40,637 bases of DNA from the NCBI GenBank assembly GCA_016873735.1, contig VGWD01000021.1:1-40637 (forward strand). The letters are read 5' to 3'. The first letter of the stretch is position 1. Each line of letters begins with the position of its first letter. This stretch comes from Ignavibacteria bacterium. Lineage in GTDB: Bacteria; Bacteroidota; Ignavibacteria; Kapaibacteriales; UBA961. Positions 35,345 through 40,637 of this stretch are shown piece after piece. The notes below the pieces were generated by a model. It was not told the origin of the DNA. It searched no databases and saw only the letters and a program-made list of their open reading frames with translations. The position numbers and the translations under genes are program-made.

Positions 35345-36597
35345 TGAACATACATCGCTCTTCGATTCAGCTTTCCTTATATATGTTTATCGGTTCCTTC
35401 TTGCTCTTGATCATGTCGGGATGCAATGAGCAAAGTCCGATAGCAGGAAGTGACTTGCATAATGATACCATCAATGCAAGCGTCATTTCATCCGATTCAG
35501 TTCCCATGTTGATAGGATCAAGCTTACTCAATAATAAGCCATCCGCTTCATATCCCGTTGATGTGTTCTTGGGGGCTGCGAAAGGATATACCTCAACTGT
35601 GCTTCTTCGTTTCACGCCTGAAAATATTCCTGATTCCGGTACATATCAAATCATTTCTGCGCAATTGTCTCTTCAACCAAAGAGATATGCATTCGGCGAT
35701 ACCTTGTCGAATCGTTTGGCTTTTGATGTGTTCCCAATAGCAAAACCATGGACACCACGTGCCACGATTGACACATTGCAACAAGCCGGTTTTTTGGAAA
35801 GCAATGCCCAAGGAACATTTGATGCTTCGATTGCATTGCGTGATACGATGCCGGAAATTTTCTGCGATTTATCACCAAACTTGATCAAATCGTGGTTCGA
35901 AATAAAGCAAAAGAAGATCAAGGATTCAGCATTCAATACCGAATCCGCTTATGCAATTGCACTTGTTCCAAAACCGGTTTCCAATATTATTCGAACATTT
36001 GCCAGAACAGCTTTAATCGTGGACCCCGCAACAAATGCCAAATTGCTCGATGAAGCAATGATAATACGCGTGATTTGCAGAAAAAATGATGCCACGAAAA
36101 ATGATACCATACTTGTCAAAACCGCCTATCATGGGTCTTTCACTTCTGATCCATCCACCAAATCAGATAAAATCATCGTGAATTGCGGAACAGGTGTCTA
36201 TGGTGGCTTGGACATTTCATTGAATCAATTGCCCTCGGGAATTGCCATTCATGGTGCAGTCTTGAAATTGACTTTGGATAGTGCATCGAGTGTACGCGGA
36301 AATCAACCTCGAGATTCAATTCTGACTGCGCAATTCACGGACTCCACAAGTGGAAATCTGATACGGGAATTTTCCGGTTGGGCCAAGAATGGTTCGGATG
36401 TCTATGAGTTCTCAGTGGTAAATGCATTGATTGAATCATTGCTGCGAAAGTCGAGAGTAGGAACATTGAAGATATTCCCATTCATCGATAGAGATCGCAC
36501 TCGATTGGATAGACTTGTATTCCATGGTCCCAATGATCCGGATTCCAAAAAGCGTCCATTGCTACGCATAATCTATTCGACTCGCCCCAAGCCCTGA
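35344..36597 (+). CDS. Lipoprotein with DNRLRE-like beta-sandwich repeats
   Basis: This 417-residue lipoprotein has a signal ending at Cys27 (LLIMSGC). Two beta-rich regions (about 55-205 and 230-410) carry patterns such as STVLLRFTPENIP and SAQLSLQPKRY, similar to DNRLRE/carbohydrate-binding-like domains of secreted proteins. No enzyme motif is seen. It is coupled to glgA by a TAATG overlap, so it is probably in the same transcript, although a functional link to glycogen is not obvious for a surface lipoprotein. Confidence 0.75.
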   Translation: MNIHRSSIQLSLYMFIGSFLLLIMSGCNEQSPIAGSDLHNDTINASVISSDSVPMLIGSSLLNNKPSASYPVDVFLGAAKGYTSTVLLRFTPENIPDSGTYQIISAQLSLQPKRYAFGDTLSNRLAFDVFPIAKPWTPRATIDTLQQAGFLESNAQGTFDASIALRDTMPEIFCDLSPNLIKSWFEIKQKKIKDSAFNTESAYAIALVPKPVSNIIRTFARTALIVDPATNAKLLDEAMIIRVICRKNDATKNDTILVKTAYHGSFTSDPSTKSDKIIVNCGTGVYGGLDISLNQLPSGIAIHGAVLKLTLDSASSVRGNQPRDSILTAQFTDSTSGNLIREFSGWAKNGSDVYEFSVVNALIESLLRKSRVGTLKIFPFIDRDRTRLDRLVFHGPNDPDSKKRPLLRIIYSTRPKP

Positions 36598-36731
36598 ATT
36601 ATTCAAGCAGAGAAAAATGCAGCAGTAATATGGTTATGCATTGTACTGCTTTGTCTATTGTATACCATTCCATCCCCAACTTTTCATATTACAATTGTAT
36701 ATTCGCTACATGTTTAATTGAGAGAATTTTC

Positions 36732-39700
36732 ATGCTACTATTAATTCTTCTATCTGTTTTTTCATTTCACATGCATGCGCAACAATTGGAGCAATCCATT
36801 GTTCAAGGCATGAAATATCGTCATATAGGACCTTTTCGCGGAGGAAGATCTCTGGCTTGCACGGGTATCCCGGGCGATAGACAAATCTATTATTTTGGTG
36901 CTACAGGTGGGGGTATATGGAAAACCGAAGATGCAGGTGAATCTTGGTTTTCAATTTCCGATACAACATTCACTGCATCATCAATCGGCGCAATCGCTAT
37001 TGCACCCTCGGATCATTCGATGATCTATGTTGGAACAGGTGAATGTGATATTCGGGGGAATATCTCCTTTGGAGAAGGCATGTATCGTTCACTAGATGCA
37101 GGTAAAACATGGAAATCAATCAGTCCTTCTTCATTCGGCAGCATAGCCAAGATATCCATTCATCCAAATAATCCGAATGAGGTCTTGATTGCATCAATGG
37201 GAAGAATATTTGGTCCGAATCCAGAGCGAGGACTCTATAAAACCACGAATGGTGGTACTACATGGACACAGGTATTAAAAGGGCAAGGTGCATTTGCAGA
37301 TTCCACCGGTGCCATAGACATTCAAAGAGATCCACATAATCCCAGAGTACTGTATGCAGCTTTATGGCAGGCATATAGAAATGCATTTAGCATGAATAGC
37401 GGCGGACAAGGCAGCGGTTTGTTTCAGTCCACCGATGGTGGAGACACATGGAAAGAACTATCCAAAAATCCCGGTTTGCCAAAAGGAATTCTTGGTAAGA
37501 TTCGCATCGCATGTTCACCTGCAAAAAGAGATCGCATTTGGGCCATGATTGAACATGAACATGGAGGTTTATTCAGAAGTGAAGATGCAGGAGCAACATG
37601 GATGAAGGTTTCAGAGGATAGAAACATACGCCAAAGACCATGGTATTTTTCACATATAGTGGCCGATCCTCGCAATGCCGAAACACTCTATGCATTGAAT
37701 GTAGGTATATTTAGAAGTACCGATGGAGGTAGAACATTTTCAGGTATGCGAACCATGCATGGCGATCATCATGATATGTGGATTGACCCTGAAGATTCGG
37801 ATCGCTTTATCATCGCAGATGATGGTGGCGCATTCATAACCAATACCGGAGGAAGCACATATTCCGATATTGATATTCCAACCGCTCAGTTTTATCATGT
37901 CACAACCGATAATCAAATACCATATCGCGTATATGGATGTCAGCAAGACAATTCTTCCATCGGAATTGCATCTCGCTCACTTGGATGGTCTATTGATAAA
38001 TCCGATTGGTTTATCGCTGCGGGAGGTGAATCCGGATATATCGCCGTTGATCCCAAAGATCCAATGATCATCTATGGAGGAAATTATGGAGGATTTCTTT
38101 CAAGACTCAATAGAAAAAACATGCAAGATCAAGATGTGAGCGTTTATCCTGAAAACGTTGTTGGAAGTGCTGCGGCAACTCATCCCTATCGTTTTCAATG
38201 GACATATCCCATCGTCTTTTCAAAGCATGATCCAAAAGTATTGTACACATGCGGCAATCATGTATTCAAATCAACCAATGATGGTCAGGCATGGGAACGC
38301 ATAAGCGATGATCTCACAACAAAAGATACAAGCAAAATGCAGGCATCGGGAGGCATGATAACAAAAGACAATACCGGCGTTGAAACATATTGCACGGTTT
38401 TTTCTTTCAGTGAATCTCCCTTGAACAAAGATGTACTGTGGGCCGGAAGTGATGATGGCTTGGTTCATGTAACACGTGATGGTGGAAAAACTTGGAGCAA
38501 TGTCACTCCAAAAAATCTACCGAATGGAGGAAAACCTGCTCTGATATCCATTATTGAAGCAGGACATTTCAATGAAGGAACCGCCTATATCGCAGCAACA
38601 CGATATAAGTCAGCAGATGATAGAAAACCATATCTACTCAAAACAACAAACTATGGCAGTACATGGAACATCATCACAAAAGGTATTCCGGACAATGCAT
38701 ATACACGCGTGATTCGTGAAGACACAAAACAAGCCGGCCTTTTGTTTGCAGGAACCGAAACAGGAATGTATATATCAACAAATGACGGTGATTCGTGGAT
38801 GACATTCCAGAATAATCTTCCGAGAACCCCGATTCATGATATCGCAATTCAAGAGCGCGAAGGAGATCTGGTGATAGCAACGCATGGCCGCTCTTTTTGG
38901 ATAATGGATGATATTACACCGCTACGATTTATTGCATCAAAAGAACGACTATCAGCCGGTAAAACAATTCAGGGTTTGACACTTTTCAAGCCTCGCATGA
39001 GCTGGCGAATAGATGGTGGCTCATGGTCTGCTCCCATGATGCAAACCGGAGAAAATTTACCCAATGGAGTCATGGTGTATTATCATTGGGATGGTTCAGA
39101 CAATCAACCAATCACCATGCAATTCCGAGATGAAAAAGATTCAGTGTTACGTGAGTTTTCATCTGACAAAGATATGAAGGGTGAAAAAGCTCAGACAGAA
39201 ACCAATTATCATACAGAGCCCGGAAAGGAAGTGAAAAATGCGGCACTCATGCTGCAAAAAGGTCTGAATCGTTTTGTATGGGACATGCACAGCGCCCCTG
39301 CATTGGAATCACCGGTTGTTATGTGGGGTGCATCAACCAGAGGACCAAAAGTTGTGCCGGGCACGTATTCGGTTTCTCTTAAAAAAGGGGATAGTATTAT
39401 TGCAAAACAGGTCTTTGACATCGCATCGGCAATAGGTGCATCAACGGAAGATCTGAAAGCTCAATATGAATTACAAGCTTCGGTCAATGCAAAAGTGACC
39501 GAGACGCATAAAGCAGTCAACAGAATAAAAGACATGCGCTCTTCCATCAATCAAGCAATTGCAAAAATGAAAAAGGAAGTGAAAGATACATCCACAACCA
39601 AAGACATCATGCGATTGGGAAATGCAATCATTGATACATTGTCAGCTATTGAACAACGATTGGTACAAAACAAGGCAAAGGCAGGGCAAGATTTGTTGAA

Positions 39701-39917
39701 TCATCCAATGAAGCTCAACAATAAACTTGCTGCATTGACATCGACCATCGCATCTGCTGATGCAAGGCCAACAGAGCAGACATATCTTGCAGTGAAACAC
39801 ATCACCGGATTGATTCAAAGAGAACTTGATGCAATCAAGGCATTGGAATTGGTCGAAATCAAAAAATTCAATGAACAGTTCATTGGTCTTAAATTACCGG
39901 TAATCGGAGCGGAATGA
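36732..39917 (+). CDS. Asp-box (BNR/VPS10-like) beta-propeller protein
   Basis: This 1061-residue protein has a signal peptide (ending HMHAQ) and a propeller region (about 60-690) with at least ten Asp-box motifs of the form S/T-x-D/N-x-G-x-x-W/F, for example TEDAGESW, STDGGDTW, SEDAGATW and STNDGDSW. Such proteins are often annotated as glycosyl hydrolase, sortilin-like or exo-alpha-sialidase-like. The catalytic residues of sialidases are not visible, so the enzyme function is unproven. Residues about 730-1060 form a separate region with a beta-rich part and a charged helical coiled-coil tail. No T9SS-type sorting tail is obvious. The start at 36732 is fixed by the signal peptide. Confidence 0.88.
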   Translation: MLLLILLSVFSFHMHAQQLEQSIVQGMKYRHIGPFRGGRSLACTGIPGDRQIYYFGATGGGIWKTEDAGESWFSISDTTFTASSIGAIAIAPSDHSMIYVGTGECDIRGNISFGEGMYRSLDAGKTWKSISPSSFGSIAKISIHPNNPNEVLIASMGRIFGPNPERGLYKTTNGGTTWTQVLKGQGAFADSTGAIDIQRDPHNPRVLYAALWQAYRNAFSMNSGGQGSGLFQSTDGGDTWKELSKNPGLPKGILGKIRIACSPAKRDRIWAMIEHEHGGLFRSEDAGATWMKVSEDRNIRQRPWYFSHIVADPRNAETLYALNVGIFRSTDGGRTFSGMRTMHGDHHDMWIDPEDSDRFIIADDGGAFITNTGGSTYSDIDIPTAQFYHVTTDNQIPYRVYGCQQDNSSIGIASRSLGWSIDKSDWFIAAGGESGYIAVDPKDPMIIYGGNYGGFLSRLNRKNMQDQDVSVYPENVVGSAAATHPYRFQWTYPIVFSKHDPKVLYTCGNHVFKSTNDGQAWERISDDLTTKDTSKMQASGGMITKDNTGVETYCTVFSFSESPLNKDVLWAGSDDGLVHVTRDGGKTWSNVTPKNLPNGGKPALISIIEAGHFNEGTAYIAATRYKSADDRKPYLLKTTNYGSTWNIITKGIPDNAYTRVIREDTKQAGLLFAGTETGMYISTNDGDSWMTFQNNLPRTPIHDIAIQEREGDLVIATHGRSFWIMDDITPLRFIASKERLSAGKTIQGLTLFKPRMSWRIDGGSWSAPMMQTGENLPNGVMVYYHWDGSDNQPITMQFRDEKDSVLREFSSDKDMKGEKAQTETNYHTEPGKEVKNAALMLQKGLNRFVWDMHSAPALESPVVMWGASTRGPKVVPGTYSVSLKKGDSIIAKQVFDIASAIGASTEDLKAQYELQASVNAKVTETHKAVNRIKDMRSSINQAIAKMKKEVKDTSTTKDIMRLGNAIIDTLSAIEQRLVQNKAKAGQDLLNHPMKLNNKLAALTSTIASADARPTEQTYLAVKHITGLIQRELDAIKALELVEIKKFNEQFIGLKLPVIGAE

Positions 39918-40637
39918 TTACTGTTTGATGAATCGAATCATGTGTTCATCATTCTTGAATCGTAACATATATATACCTTTGGGCAAGAATGACACATTAA
40001 GCGGAGTATTTGTCATGCCGGACATGATGGATGCTCCGTTTATTGTTATTATATCATAAGACTTTAGTTCTTGATGATGAATATGAAGAATATCTTCAAT
40101 GGGATGAGGGAATATGCCATAGCTGATCAAAGCATCATCGATGGAACTCAATTGTTGCTCTCTGAATGTCAATGTTCTTATAGCGCTCCAAGCACTCCAT
40201 CCATACATATTTAGAGACCGTATCTGCATATACCAAACTGAATCATTGCCCGGAATGAATTGTGGCAAATTGATTGAAGTTGCAAGCCCGGCATTCACAG
40301 TATCTGCTTTGGGAGAAAATGCAAGATGTGGTGAAAAACGCACTTGGGACTGCAAGATGCTGTCTTTTGCTTGTACTTGCCAAGAGATCACAAGACTTAG
40401 TTTTTCCCCTTTTGGATATGTTAACACAGTATCATTGCTTGGACGAATCACAATGATGCTTGGCACTTGTCCTTGTTGTAATTCCGAGAATCGGATGGCA
40501 GTCATTTCGCTCCAAGAACTCCAACCAGCATTGTTTCCAATTCTTGATTGCATATAGAGGATTTCATCTCCACCCATCGTACTAGCCGGAAGATGATTGG
40601 CAATCGGATTCATGATATCAGTTGTATCCGCAATCAA
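39918..40637 (-). CDS. T9SS cargo protein, partial (C-terminal part)
   Basis: The gene enters from beyond the right end of the window; the visible part is about 239 residues and has no natural start. It contains two fibronectin-like repeats, each closing with W-S-S-W-S or W-S-A-W-S before AIR-type strands. The C-terminus is a T9SS type A-like sorting domain (YGIFPHPIEDILHI, then FLPKGIYMLRF). The identity of the N-terminal effector domain cannot be seen. Its stop abuts that of the propeller gene (TGA next to TTA). Confidence 0.85.
   Translation of the reverse strand: MIADTTDIMNPIANHLPASTMGGDEILYMQSRIGNNAGWSSWSEMTAIRFSELQQGQVPSIIVIRPSNDTVLTYPKGEKLSLVISWQVQAKDSILQSQVRFSPHLAFSPKADTVNAGLATSINLPQFIPGNDSVWYMQIRSLNMYGWSAWSAIRTLTFREQQLSSIDDALISYGIFPHPIEDILHIHHQELKSYDIITINGASIMSGMTNTPLNVSFLPKGIYMLRFKNDEHMIRFIKQ

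Noticed and set aside
36621-36653. Terminator after the lipoprotein gene (7-bp arms, 16-base loop)
   Set aside because: The loop is large and the T-run poor, so the fold is unconvincing.

Overview
The window looks like chromosomal DNA of a free-living member of the Bacteroidota/FCB group, of a Kapabacteria- or Ignavibacteria-like type; this placement is inferred from gene content, not from a marker tree. The supporting features are three proteins with C-terminal domains resembling type IX secretion (T9SS) sorting signals, a PorW/SprE-like TPR lipoprotein, a GWxTD-domain protein, an Oar-type TonB-dependent receptor, a BatA-like VWA membrane protein, ThyX instead of ThyA, and at least one exact TAnnTTTG-type promoter box. 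The DNA is moderately AT-rich and very tightly packed. No intergenic stretch exceeds about 300 bases apart from the ends of the element at the left edge.

Left edge (1-1667): one tyrosine recombinase gene lies between perfect 120-bp inverted repeats (1-120 and 1548-1667). Nothing else is encoded between the repeats. A 15-bp inverted repeat sits between the left arm and the gene. The unit stops just beyond the terminator of a tRNA-Ser(CGA) gene. This is the most unusual structure in the window.

1711-12512: a housekeeping block. rsgA and tRNA-Ser run leftwards and recJ rightwards. An HNH nuclease gene and an LptF/LptG-type permease gene run leftwards. Then comes a rightward chain of lipase-like lipoprotein, HIT protein, rsmA and PAP2 protein, in which each gene overlaps the next by ATGA. 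It continues with a basic coiled-coil protein, an outer-membrane barrel protein with a very acidic N-terminus, and hpt.

12509-20909: a leftward chain of SMR transporter (apparently frameshifted), mnmA, GWxTD protein and PorW-like TPR lipoprotein, with overlapping ends between the last three. A conserved-looking 604-residue protein of unknown function follows on the plus strand, then a leftward secreted serine hydrolase with a T9SS-like tail.

20997-27727: a leftward group of mscL (with a C-terminal zinc ribbon), a BatA-like protein, a PAP2 phosphatase and a large TonB-dependent receptor that ends at a textbook terminator.

27893-40637: thyX and a di-haem cytochrome c peroxidase run rightwards. 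A large glycine-rich/PKD-like T9SS cargo protein, msrB and xseB run leftwards. glgA, a lipoprotein gene and a large Asp-box propeller gene run rightwards. The window ends inside another leftward T9SS-type protein.

One pattern recurs throughout. All five convergent protein-coding pairs end with their stop codons directly abutting or overlapping, three of them through the same TGATCA hexamer.
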